Source of the DNA: Poronia punctata
Lineage: Eukaryota > Ascomycota > Sordariomycetes > Xylariales > Xylariaceae
NCBI GenBank assembly: GCA_022579005.1
Contig: MU401722.1
Span: 1 to 44,583, forward strand
DNA length: 44,583 nt
Direction: 5' to 3'
Position 1 is the first letter of the stretch; each line of letters begins with the position of its first letter. Position numbers and translations under genes: made by a program. The notes below the pieces were generated by a model. The model had not been told where the DNA came from. It worked only from the letters and a program-made list of their open reading frames with translations, and ran no database searches. This document shows positions 34,561 to 44,583 of the stretch, one piece after another.

Positions 34561-34673
34561 GGTTTAATTGATTTATGTAAATAACGCCTATACCCCTTTG
34601 GCATTAGGGTGGACCTAACACGAAAAAACGACGAAAAGTTGAAAACGAACAGTCAGCTCTATCGTCCGCCGTA

Positions 34674-35873
34674 AGCGCCCAGCGCCCGCCCACGGCATGT
34701 TCCGTCTTGTCCTGTCTTGGCTAGTCTATTGCCCCCACACCAAAAGATGGGATGGAATCTCCGTTAGACTAGCGTGGTACCTGCCACGTCGATCAAATAA
34801 CCCCACATACATATGCACATTTATCAAATTAGTATCAAGACGTGCCTGCCTGCCTGCCTGCCCCCGTCCTTGGAAGCTTATCTGAGGTAAGCTTAATGGT
34901 CATGATATAATAGGATAGAAGGAAGGATGGAAGGAATGGATAAAACGGAGCGTCCGTATGTCATTTGCAACGGGGTTAGTACATTACTTGTAGATAGAAC
35001 GTTGGTAGGTATTGCGCCTGGTTAATTGTTTGCCGGAAATACATGTACTCACAATGATGCCGGCTGTTTTTGTATGTGAAGTATGTAAATGATATGACGT
35101 CTCAAGGACACACGCTTATCAAATCATGGGGGCAAAAGTCGCAACACCACCCATCATCAGTGGTTTTGTACTCTTATAGTAATTCAAATAATAAATGCGA
35201 CACCAAGGGCATTTTTCCTCCTAGGTAGATATTTTAGTTGGAATAGGATATTGGCGTACCTGGACAAAGTGATTAATACTATATATCTTCTTCTCTTAAA
35301 AATAATCAGCATAGGCAAACAAATGCCGAGAAATCAGGGTCCAATGATGGATGGATGGGATTTGTCATTTTCCGCGTTCAGGGTTCAATCGGAAAAAGTT
35401 GGAATTGCACTTGTCCACAGTAGAGGTTACTCAGCATCGAACTGTAATCGAACCTTTCCCCAAAACTAATTAAACCGCTCACTTAGGTGAAAGTACAGGA
35501 GTTTGGATGGAATGGTCTGACATGGTCAACTATATCAAGTTAACAAAACGAAAGCCGAGACACGTAGAGCTGAGAACTGGAATTGAACGATATCATTAAG
35601 AATGAATGAAGAGATATGCCATCTGTGTTTTGACCAGTGATACAAATGATTTTATCAATCCTATCAAGCTCTACACCCAAAGTCGACACAAGACCAGAGA
35701 GGCTAGAGAAAAGAAACTAGACAATTCCGTGAATGAACTGGGGTGTTATATACCATATCAGATGCTAAAGACAATCTATCTATCCACATATATGAAGAAA
35801 CAAAAGAAAAGATTATGTACAACCCGCCTACTCAAGTCCATCCCATCCCATTTACCATCACATCACATCACCT
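34674..35873. other. Intergenic, no gene seen
   Basis: Includes a short TGCC run (34845-34862) and AT-rich sequence. The last part is probably 3' UTR of the FSH hydrolase gene. Confidence 0.4.
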
Positions 35874-36846
35874 TTACATCCCCCCCTCTTCCAACCGTCT
35901 ATTCATCTTCCTAAACAACCCGGCAACCTCCAAGGCAATCTTCGGATTCCTAGGAACATCATGACCTCCCTGATGATTAAGCATATCCGTCCCATCCTTC
36001 CCCTTTCCACAAAGATACGCGACCTGGATCCCCGACGAATAAATCGGATCCTTATCGCCATAGATATGCATCGTCGGCAAATCATCATCATCATCACCCT
36101 CCCCCGACAACAAATCCGCGGGGAAAGCCGTGACATCCAACCCGAAACAATCCTCCCTCTCGGGCAAGACCTTGGCATCGTGCAGCAGCACACTCGTATC
36201 CTTCCACATATCCGCCGTCCCGCGACTCTTCAACGTCATGATATTCGCCAGGTTCGACAAATCATTCGCCTTGTCGTAGAGGATCCTCTCCGCCCTCTTC
36301 TTGAAATCTCTTGCCTCGTCCGTGATTTGCAAACCATGGGCTTCGAAAACCGAGTACTCGATACTGGCGTTCATGAAGATGACGCTCTTGAACGGGAGTT
36401 TTTGTCTGGGTTTTTCCGAGAAACGATTGTCCAGGATGAGCGTTAGGATGATGGCTGCTGATAGCGAGAAACAACACACGCAGTCGTACGGCCCGTTTTT
36501 CTCCATGTACGACAAGAGCCAGGAGGCGGTCTGACGGATGGAGGAGACGTTTGTGCGGTCGTCGGAGGAGGAGGAGAGCCAGGTGTAGGCTGTTTTGAAG
36601 ACGCGTTTGAGGCTGAGGGGAAGTTCCGAGGGGATGGGCGCGTCGACGAAGTCGAAGGTGTAGGATTTGTCTAGTTTGGAGCGGAATTGTTCTATTTTTT
36701 TATTTTTTTTAGTTAGTAAGTGAGTAAATCGGTGGTGATGAGAAGAGGAAGAGGAGGAAGAGGAAAGAAAAAAGAAAATACGTACGTGTTTGGGCCTTGA
36801 AGATGAATGCACTAGTGGCATGACCGTGAAGCATGAGGGTATGCAT
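35874..36846 (-). CDS. FSH-family serine hydrolase (alpha/beta fold)
   Basis: Two exons (36846-36786 and 36691-35874) encode 292 residues. The opening MHTLMLHGHATSAFIFKAQT and QFRSKL..YTFDFVDAP blocks are diagnostic for the FSH1 family. The nucleophile Ser lies in CFSLSAA, where relatives usually have GFSQGA. The acid Asp is in IYGDKDP and the His in GGHDVP. Fungal FSH proteins include LovG, which releases polyketide chains from a highly reducing PKS, and others of unknown substrate. A thioesterase-like role is plausible given the LovC-like reductase 3.7 kb away, but that is inference. Loss of the usual Gly on both sides of the nucleophile is odd and could alter activity. A run of Asp residues (about 225-232) is encoded by GAT repeats. 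Confidence 0.85.
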
Positions 36847-36920
36847 TTTGTTCTATCGGTGTCTGTCTGTTGTGTGTAGGCAGGTACGTGACCAAGTCAG
36901 TTCAGGCCAAGGAAAGAAAA

Positions 36921-36945
36921 AGAGAGAGAGAGAGAGAGAGAGAGA
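36921..36945. repeat. (AG)12 microsatellite
   Basis: Uninterrupted AG dinucleotides upstream of the FSH hydrolase. Confidence 0.9.
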
Positions 36946-36949
36946 TACA

Positions 36950-37072
36950 ATGCGGCGTAGTAGAAAGAGAGATTCAAGTCAAGAGAGCCAAGAGAGATAG
37001 AGAGGGATAGACGATGCGGCGTAGTAAAAGAAAAAACAGGTTCAAGTCAACAGGGCCAAGAAAAAAGGTAAA
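36950..37072. repeat. Imperfect 64-bp tandem duplication
   Basis: TGCGGCGTAGTA recurs at 36951 and 37015 with similar following purine-rich sequence (TTCAAGTCAA..GGCCAAGA). Confidence 0.7.
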
Positions 37073-37510
37073 TATATGTCTACAGTTATGTAAGACGGGA
37101 AAGAATCTAACACGGAGAAGAGAGAGAGTACATACCAACGTAGGTAATGATAAACACTATGCATGTATCTGATTCTGCATATTATCTGTTTCATCATCTA
37201 CCTACCTACCTATATTTAGACCGTCCCGTCTCCTCTCTCTCCTTTTCCCCTTCCTCTCCTGTATTACCCACGACGGATAAGGATATGATGAGAGAGATAT
37301 AAACACGCACTGTACATCGTCAACGTTGACGTTCACCTAGTCTAGGTAAGTAGGTAAAGTATGATGTTTTAAAAGGTTCAGCTCCATTACCGCATGGGGT
37401 CTGCTTATAATGTAAGCTTTTTCCCTATTAAGAAGTCATCACGGGATAAGCATTTTATAGTCTACGAGCCATCCAATGGCGGCAGATCCCAGCCTACCTA
37501 GTCTGGTGAG

Positions 37511-37535
37511 CAGCAGCAGCAGCAGCAGCAGCAGC
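37511..37535. repeat. CAG trinucleotide run
   Basis: Eight perfect CAG units in intergenic DNA. Confidence 0.9.
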
Positions 37536-37824
37536 GAATCGGGTTATAACCATCCTATACATACCTAGTTCTAGAACACTTCCATGTGGCTTATGCTGAC
37601 TTGTTCTCAAGACTATACTCTTTTCGTTTCATTGCAACCTATCTATAGAATGTATATATGGAAATAGATAAAATGATAGACCAAACGCTATAGACCAAAA
37701 GGAAATATGCAGAAAAAAGGAAAATACAGGAGAGCTAGCTAGTCTACGAGTAGTGCTCTAATATTGTCACCGCCGCCCCTCGCATGTAGTCTACCAGTTA
37801 CGTAAGAAAATGACGCGACGTAAT

Positions 37825-39633
37825 CTAGCAGGTGGCCGTCCGATCTTGCCATTTGGTAGCAGTCTTCTTCCACTTGACAAACAGACCGGGGACAGGACGT
37901 CCCGAGAAACTACCCTTGGAGATGGTAATCTTGCTCTCGTCCTTTAGTTCGGGGTCGACAAGCTCGAATTCAAAGCTGCCTACCCAAGCCGAGATGATGC
38001 AGGCCATTTCGGCCTTGGAGAACCCTTGGGCGACGCAGCTGCGCGACCCTTGCATGAAGGATAGACTGGCGTATTTGGTATTGACGCCACCCGTGTTGTT
38101 AAAGGTGCCGTCGGCGTTGAGCCATCGGCGCGGGTTGAAGGTGTTGGCGTCGGGACCCCAAAACTTCTCCTCGCGGTGAAGACCCTTGATGGGAATAATC
38201 ATCCAGATGCCCTTGGGCACCCACTGTCCGTCTAGAACCATGTCGTGCGTGGGCACGCGCATCGTCTCGGGGATGGGAGGATACCAGCGTAGAACTTCGC
38301 TGATGAAAGCTTGCATCATGGGCATCACCTCCACGTCGGCGCTGCTGACGTCGGAATCACCGGGCGCATTGGGATCGGGGAAATAAGTGCGGGCCTCGCG
38401 GCGCAGGATCTGTTGCCATTCAGGGTGCAGACAGAGCATGTAGATGGCCCAGGTGATGCCGACAGAGATGGTCTCGTGGCCAGCAGCGAGGAAGGTAGTC
38501 ATCTGGTCGATGAGCGCCTCTTCGTCTGCGTGATTGACCTCTTCGTAGTGGAAGCAGAGACTGAGAAGATCCTTGCCAGCGGGAAGAGACTTATCGGCAG
38601 ATTCTTGACGACGCTTGTGTAGAAGATCTCTGCAGACGCCGCGGAAAATGGGGACGTATTCGCGCGTATTGCGGTTCCAGCGGTTGGGCAGGGAATCGAT
38701 CAGCCAGGCAGGGAAGTACAGCTTGAGCATGGCCAGAACGAGGTATCCCCGAGAAGGCTCCAGCGCTAGACGGTAGGTCTTGGCAAGACGGGAGTTCTCG
38801 TCCTGGATGGCACCGAAATCCTCGCCGAGAGTGGCCTTGGTGACGATGTCGAGAGCAGCGCGCGAGGCCCAGTGACCGACCTCGAGAACGGTATCCCCGT
38901 CGGCGTTCTTGTCAATCACCTCGGACAACTTCTGCGTCACCTCACAAGTCTTGGGCCAGAAGATGGAGTACATGTCGCGGACATGACGGGGTGCAAAGAT
39001 GGGCAGAAATGCGCGTCTCTGTTTCTTGTGCACTTCACCCTCGGTCAACACCAGGCCCAGCCCCAGCAATTTCTCAGCAAGACCGAGAATGGCATTGGGT
39101 TTGGTGAACTTTTCAGTTCTGGTGCAAATCTCTTGCAACGCCCTCTCGGACGTGACGATGACACGTTGTTGGTTCAGGATGGATTGATAGTAGATGAAAC
39201 CATCGTTGGGAATCTCACGCATCCTACAAGCAGAGGTATTTTCGTTAGTCATCTGTTTGGAGTTGGAAATTGGAAATTGGAAATTGGCCCCCACGTTTCC
39301 CCGGGGCCCCACCCAGACAAAGGTACAAACAAACATGGAAGTCACTTACCATCGTCTCTCCACCTCTGCGGTACCTGCGCTAAAGATGGTCTTGAAATGA
39401 CCATTCCACCAAGTTCCGCCCTCGGGTTGGGGAAGTTTCAACAAGGGACTCAGCCATTTAGGCACGAGATACCTCGCATATATGAGCCAGAGGAAACTAA
39501 GGCCGACATAAACTGTGGCGAAAGCTCTGAAGAAGCTCCAGTTGGTCAAGTTGCCTAGGTCGCCACGGTCCCGGGTAAGGACATAGGCCCCGGCCGCCGA
39601 AGCGAGCACGTAAGGCGCTCTGTTCAAGCTCAT
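37825..39633 (-). CDS. Cytochrome P450 monooxygenase
   Basis: Two exons (39633-39350 and 39223-37825) encode 560 residues. The N-terminus holds hydrophobic segments (YVLASAAGAYVL and FATVYVGLSFLWLIYARYL) for ER anchoring. The I-helix oxygen-activation motif is AAGHETIS. The K-helix ExxR is EVLR, followed by WYPPIPETMR. The PERF region reads FNPRRW. The heme loop FMQGSRSCVAQGF has the axial Cys, with Ala in place of the usual Gly two residues later, as in several fungal CYP families. The junction completes Trp and continues MREIPNDGF. A monooxygenase needing a CPR partner; substrate unknown. It is transcribed in the same direction as the LovC-like gene, 0.9 kb downstream of it. Confidence 0.92.
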
Positions 39634-40522
39634 GGTGTATTTGAGTTGAAAATGCGACAAAAATATTTCTGAAAGGAAAGACAGAAATTCGAGCAATAAT
39701 TTGATCTGGATTTACTTGAAGAAACTGTAACAGCGCTCGGGCTCAAGATATAATACATACATATTTACCTACAAAGTAGGGGACCTCTGCCAAGGAAGGC
39801 TAAGAATAGCAGGATCTAGTGAAACCCTTGCTACTATAGGCAATCATATCTCTGCTGACATTTCCTACCATGGTATAGCGTCAGTTCCCAATCGAGCTAC
39901 AATCTCTTCGTCATATAGATCCGACTAGGTTAGGAAGATCACCACATCCATGCGACATGACACGTGCAACCCATGTAAACCTCGACGAAATAAGGGTCTC
40001 GACTACTCCGCATATGTTCCGAGATAAGCTCATGCATCTACTCGTACGTTGAAAAATTGTTCGGGTCGGTTAAACACGTTGCCACCACGTTTTCTGTAAG
40101 TAATCATTCATTTCTATTATAGGCCTTCGATTTGGAGATACAGCATGATTGTAAGGAACGACCCTAGTAGGTAGGTATTTCCCCACGCAAGAGACTGAAA
40201 GTACGCATGCAGGGACATTCTTAGGTTGGGCCCTATCTATTGCCCCTCATGAACTCCATCTCCAGGTACGAAAATTGATATCTGAAAATCTAAAAGTCAG
40301 TCAGGTTTCATATGATAGTATGGTCGATCGTAACCCCAGACTGACAGAGATTCTCAAGTTGAAATCACCATGGCAGTTTTCGTGGTGTAAATGAAACATG
40401 GTCAATTGTATTGAATGTACTCAACAGTTGAAATATATACGTAGAATACATACATGTCTATGCTAACTAACCAAAAACAAAAGAAAATGCTAAAACAACA
40501 CAAAAAGACATTCATAAGTCCC
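39634..40522. other. P450 promoter and enoyl-reductase 3' flank
   Basis: AT-rich with no gene. A TATAATACATACATATTTACC stretch lies near 39751, about 115 bp upstream of the P450 ATG on the minus strand side. Confidence 0.4.
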
Positions 40523-41724
40523 TTAGGCAACAGGATATACCAATTTCTGACCACTGATGCCTCCCTTCCTCAGAATCTCAACACCGTTCAATAATCCCTT
40601 TAAACCACCTTCCTCCACTCTCACCGGATGAGACCGGAGCTTCTCTTCGTTCAGAAGTTCCTGTACCTTTTGGAACAGGAAGAATGAGAGAGATTCTAGC
40701 TTGGGCTCGGGTTCGCACCCATAAGGTGCCGGCCAGGCTGATCCGGCGCCGTCGATGCGAGTAGCCAAGATCCAATCCGGATCGATGACCTTGCGCGTAG
40801 CCAACTGGTCGTTGAACGGGTTGAGGGCCACGTACTTGCCTCCCATACGACCGAGAGCCTGGTAGCAGAAAGTCATCGACGAGTCTTCGGCCACGCAGTC
40901 GATGGCATATTCAAGCGTGTTCTTGTTGTCGGCACGGATCTTGGCCGCGCAGTCTGCCGTCTTGTAATCGTACACCTCGTCGGCACCGTAGGATTTGACG
41001 AGGTCAAAGTTGTGAGGGGAGCAGGTAGTGATGGTGGGAACCCCGCAGCTACATCTCCTGTTAGGACTGGCCGGTCTTGAGTCTCGGATCGACCGTTTTG
41101 CGAAACTTACAGACGAAGCATCTGGAGAACCATGGTTCCAGTAGATGTACTACCACCATATACCAGCACCTTGGGAAGAGGCTCGGACGATTTCTTATCA
41201 AGCATGCTCAGAGGCCATCCCAGCGACCAGAACAGCACCATGCAGGCTGAGGCAATTGGAGTGCCAAGAGCTGCCGCGTCTTCGGTAGACATGGTATCAG
41301 CTACCTTGAAGGCCGAATTCTGGGGGAATTTGACATATTCGGCGAATGCCCCAGCTAGCGGCTTCTCCTTGTTCACTGCCAAGCTCATGTCAGTTCCACG
41401 TCCAGGGTACGCACTTTTTGGCGTCATGATGCACTTACTACCGCTGCCACTGCCACAGACTCTGTCACCAATCTTGATATCGGTTCTGGTGACGTCTTTG
41501 CCCATGGCAACAACATCCCCACAGCAATCAAAACCATAGATGCAGCCAGGGGTGACGAAATCGCCCACAAGTTTGGCATCTACCGGGTTGAGAGCCACAG
41601 CTCTTGTGCGGAGAAGGATTTCGGTAGGGCCAAGTTCTGGGACAGCGACGGATGTTGACAGCTCAAAATCACCCGACTCGCTGGCAATGATGGCCGATTG
41701 TGTGGTGGGTATAGTAGAGGCCAT
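40523..41724 (-). CDS. LovC-like trans-acting enoyl reductase (medium-chain dehydrogenase)
   Basis: Three exons (41724-41439, 41375-41111, 41048-40523) encode 358 residues, the length of LovC. The GroES-like N-half has ALNPVDAKLVG, GFDCCGDVVAMG and DVTRTDIKIGDRVCG. The NADPH-binding half has VLVYGGSTSTGTMVLQMLR, then TCSPHNFDLVKSYGADEVYDY. The late block GRMGGKYVALNPF plus SAWPAPYG matches LovC-type proteins closely. Zinc ligands are absent, as in that family. LovC reduces the enoyl chain for HR-PKS enzymes whose own ER domain is dead. No PKS is in this window, so its partner is elsewhere, or the gene has another quinone-oxidoreductase-like job. Intron 1 (41376-41438) is 63 nt with no stop, so unspliced mRNA would also translate. 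Confidence 0.9.
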
Positions 41725-42501
41725 TGTGAAGTAGGGATCAGGTATAAAGGGCTATGGTTTTCTTGCGTGAGGAAGAAGATGGTAGTAAGTCTAGAAAACA
41801 AGAAAGTTGCTAAATAACAAGAGAACCACTTCAAGTTGAAGAGGAAAATAAAGAAAATAATTGGTACTGTCAATGGAAAATACTCTACGTCGAGAACAAG
41901 TCTGAAGGGCAGCTTAAGAAAGCCCAAGACGATACCCCGCGACCGCTTCAGTATAGACTGGCGACAGGGGTTCACAGAGGCGCTAAACTAAAATCTCAGG
42001 TAACCTGACCACTAAAAATAACATGGACATGGTCTGATAGTTACCGTACGGGTGGGAATGTACCGTCAGCAACTAATCGGGCAAGAGTCAGCGTCGATCC
42101 TTGGCAGATCACAGAAATCGTGCCTGAACAGGAAATACCTTAAGTAGAAGGCGACCAGGAAGAGAGTTTCTGGGCCTCAGCTATTCTCACATGCTAGTTT
42201 GTTACAATGTAGCCCTCATACAGGGGTAGCTCCCCTTGCATTGAGTCGAAGGATGACGAGAGGTAAAGGATGTCAGATGGAGGGGAAGGGAAAAGATGAG
42301 AAAAGAGTAAAGTGATGAGACGGACGGTTAGCCACACTCTATTGACAGCCATCGTCAACCATCTTGGACGTACCTTCAACATCCCTAAAAAAAACAAAAG
42401 TTTTGCAACTTGTAGCTACATAGCAGAACAGATCACCCCAGTGTGATTCTCGCATACGTATTGTTATCTTGATCGTCTTCAGCACTTTGTCGCATTGCAA
42501 G
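41725..42501. promoter_or_regulatory. Divergent promoter region between enoyl reductase and CYP52-like P450
   Basis: The two start codons lie 777 bp apart, head to head, an arrangement that allows shared control. No specific operator was recognised. Confidence 0.45.
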
Positions 42502-44201
42502 ATGCTGGCATCCAAACATCTCAGTACTGGAAGACTCTTCTTCGCCCTTGCCGTCGTGTTCTTCATCTATACGGCCGTGCAAAAGACGCGCCGATGGTTC
42601 GAGGTACGCAGGTTCATAGCCGAACACGGATGCCTTCCTGCGAAGCGTGTGCCCCAGGTAGAACGCATCATCGGCCTCACCACTTTCCTCGATCTGAAGC
42701 GTGACCGACAACAACGTATTAGTCTGCAGGAGACTACGCGACGCGCCCATCAGTATGGAAGAACCACCACGGGCGTCGTCTTGGGAAGCAAGTTCTTATC
42801 CACTTGTGACCCCGAGAACATTCGAGCTCTGTTGGCTACCAACTTTGCCGACTTCAGTGTCGGTCCGCGCATTCACGTCCTCGGTCCCCTGTTGGGAGAA
42901 GGTATCTTTACCTTGGATGACGTACCATGGCAGCATTCGCGAGTAAGTTGTTGATAAAGCCCAACTTTGCGCGCCGAAGAGGCAGTCTTCTAACACACAA
43001 TGTGCCAGGCCATGCTCCGGCCTGCTTTCACCCGCGCTCAAGTCTCGGACCTGGATAGTCTAGAAGAGCATGTTCAACGGCTCTTTGCGTGCTTTCCCAA
43101 GGTCGAGGGGACTATGGTCGATCTCCAACCCCTCTTTTTCAATCTGACCATCGACTCTGCGACAGACTTCCTGCTTGGCCGATCTCTTGGTACGCAGGGC
43201 AGTCCACATGGGTCCGAGCCGGATCGGTTCTCCGAAGCCTTTGACTACGCCGAATCTGTATTGCAGCGACGTACTGAGCTAGCAGGTCTGGCTGGCCTAG
43301 TTCGCGATCGCCAATTCGACGACGCCTGTCGTCTGATTCATAACTTCGTCGACAAGTACATTCATGACGCGCTTCGAGGTGACGTCAAGGCTGGAAGATA
43401 TAACCTCCTTGCCGAGTTGGCTAAAGAATGCAGAGACCCAGTCAAGATCCGAGAGGAGCTGTTGAATGTGCTTCTTGCAGCGCGGGACACCACCGCTAGT
43501 CTGTTAAGCAGTGTCTGCTACCTTCTGGCCAGGAACCCAGCAGTCTGGGCAAAACTATCTGAAGAAGTAGCAGAGTTGGACGGACAGATTCCTGGTTATG
43601 ATTCGCTGAAGAACATGCGCTATCTGAAGAGTGTATTGAATGAGAGTAAGCAGCCCCTTTCGACTCACTCTGGACATCATAACAGTAACTAATCAGACCA
43701 GCTTTGCGCTTATACCCCCCTGTACCTACCAATATGCGGTTTGCCCGAGTAGACACGACACTTCCCCGTGGCGGCGGACCCGACGGTACGAGTCCCGTGT
43801 TCATTCCCAAGGATAGTCGCGTCTTCTACTCGGCCTGGACCATTCACAGGATGCCTGAGATATGGGGTAACGACGCCGAGGAATTCCGACCTGAACGATG
43901 GTTGGACACGGAGAATCCCCTACGGCCTGGTTGGGGTTATATCGTGAGTACTCGATTATACTTTCTCCGTAAGACAGCTATCGCTAATCCCAAGTTGCGA
44001 CAGCCTTTCAATGGTGGTCCTAGAATCTGCTTGGGGCAGCAAAATGCCCTCGTCGAGGCCAGCTATGTCGTCGTACGCCTGGTACAGTGTTTCGAAAGAA
44101 TGGAACCAAGAGATTCGCAACCTTGGCAGGAGAATCTGGCTTTGACACTCAGCAATCTACACGGTACTAAGGTGGCGCTCTGGAAGAAGGCTGGGATGTG
44201 A
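42502..44201 (+). CDS. CYP52-like cytochrome P450
   Basis: Four exons (42502-42942, 43009-43645, 43702-43943, 44004-44201) encode 505 residues. An N-terminal anchor (LFFALAVVFFIYTAV) precedes conserved CYP52-clade blocks: GEGIFTLDD, WQHSRAMLRPAF (restored across intron 1), I-helix AARDTTASL, K-helix ETLR followed by LYPPVPTN (restored across intron 2), FRPERW, and the heme loop PFNGGPRICLGQQNAL (restored across intron 3). CYP52 and its relatives hydroxylate alkanes and fatty acids at the terminal carbon in the ER. In filamentous fungi some clade members act in secondary metabolism, so the exact substrate is open. The gene stops only 80 bp before the right terminal repeat and is divergent from the LovC-like gene. 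Confidence 0.93.
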
Positions 44202-44280
44202 TGTTGTTGAGTTTGCTAGTTTTGTATTGATTATAGATAGTTTTGTAGACGGCGCTTTGGTGTTAGCAATTGAGAAATCT

Positions 44281-44583
44281 GTTAGAACTAGCAGAATGGC
44301 TAAATTGTATGTATTGATTAATATACGCGTGAGGAGGTTTAACTTTTTTTTTTTGCAAAATTTGCATATACTAAATAGGTAAGGAAAGACTTTTTATAAG
44401 AAGACTTTTTTTTTATAGTAGTTTTTACTATAGCTATATAACTTTTACTATATAAGTATTATATTAATTTTTATTATTTTATAACTTGTTAAATTTAATA
44501 TATTTTTTTAAAATAAGCTAATATACTAGTTTATTTTATAGCTATAAATAATACTTTTATTTTATAATATTATAGCTTTTATA
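44281..44583. repeat. AT-rich terminal repeat, right inverted copy
   Basis: Reverse-complement partner of 1-273, matching from 44281 to about 44553. It then continues AT-rich to the window end, so the repeat runs past what the left edge shows. It includes GCAAAATTTGCATATACTAA at 44355-44374, mirrored at 180-199. No gene is present. Confidence 0.85.

Larger units (their letters stand above)
33783..34673. mobile_element. TIR element packed with minisatellites
   Basis: The 33-bp ends 33783-33815 and 34641-34673 are inverted copies with one mismatch; the core is TACGGCGGACGATAGAGC. Between them lie three unrelated tandem arrays (33923-34150, 34155-34243, 34270-34560) and little else. No transposase frame is present. 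It looks like a non-autonomous DNA element whose interior has been built from short tandem repeats. Confidence 0.75.
36847..37824. other. Promoter region of the FSH gene and P450 3' flank, simple-repeat rich
   Basis: Holds GA, CAG and 64-bp tandem repeats listed separately, and several CCTACCTACC runs (37200-37212). A 30-codon frame at 37476-37568 encodes little beyond a Ser run and is not called. Confidence 0.45.

Noticed and set aside
37476..37568. 30-codon frame with a Ser run from the CAG repeat
   Set aside because: No conserved residues, and the frame depends on the microsatellite.
1..44583. Polinton/Maverick or adintovirus-like element suggested by long inverted termini
   Set aside because: No protein-primed DNA polymerase, retrovirus-like integrase, packaging ATPase or capsid gene is present; the genes are intron-rich fungal ones.
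1..44583. Starship giant transposon
   Set aside because: No DUF3435 tyrosine recombinase could be found in the window, so it cannot be called; kept only as a cargo comparison.

Overview
The window looks like nuclear DNA of a filamentous ascomycete (Pezizomycotina). The genes carry short introns of roughly 50-145 nt with GTRAGT-like donors, CTAAC/CTAAT-like branch points and YAG acceptors. The gene content (NACHT-ankyrin NLR, basic-region/ankyrin regulator, FSH hydrolase, CYP52-like P450, berberine-bridge-type oxidase, LovC-like enoyl reductase) is typical of that group. Very AT-rich repeats with transition-biased divergence suggest RIP. I cannot name the species. All exon coordinates were placed by hand; each multi-exon model sums to a multiple of three and keeps the family alignment across its junctions.

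Layout, left to right: an AT-rich repeat (1-273) that is the inverted copy of the right edge (44281-44553); a very large NACHT-ankyrin NLR (589-7096, +); an MFS transporter broken by one in-frame stop (7850-9624, +); a MITE-like repeat (about 10270-10745); a degenerate DHHC (DHFC) palmitoyltransferase-like gene (11469-13140, +). Next is a 3 kb repeat nest. It holds a second MITE copy (about 13808-14290), an inverted-repeat element enclosing a tRNA-like Pol III unit (about 14706-15186), and a decayed duplicate of the 3' end of the DHHC gene (about 15485-16040).

Then follow a secreted berberine-bridge-type FAD oxidoreductase (16374-18508, -), a conserved fungal protein of unknown function with a GC-AG intron (20393-21750, +), a GT1 glycosyltransferase (22025-23542, -), a multi-pass membrane protein (26546-27387, -), a TOXE-like bANK regulator (30071-31289, +), and an AYR1-like short-chain reductase (31809-33054, -). 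A terminal-inverted-repeat element filled with three minisatellites lies at about 33783-34673. The right part holds an FSH-family serine hydrolase (35874-36846, -), a P450 (37825-39633, -), a LovC-like trans-enoyl reductase (40523-41724, -) and a divergent CYP52-like P450 (42502-44201, +).

Functionally, the right half and the BBE, GT1 and MFS genes are what one finds around a fungal polyketide pathway: trans-ER, releasing hydrolase, P450s, flavin oxidase, sugar transferase, exporter and a bANK regulator. No PKS, NRPS or terpene synthase core gene is visible, and intergenic gaps are long. The set may therefore be cluster debris, a cluster whose core lies past the flanking repeats, or unrelated neighbours. 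The inverted AT-rich repeats at both edges either bound a roughly 44 kb unit or are simply where an assembly broke on a dispersed repeat.
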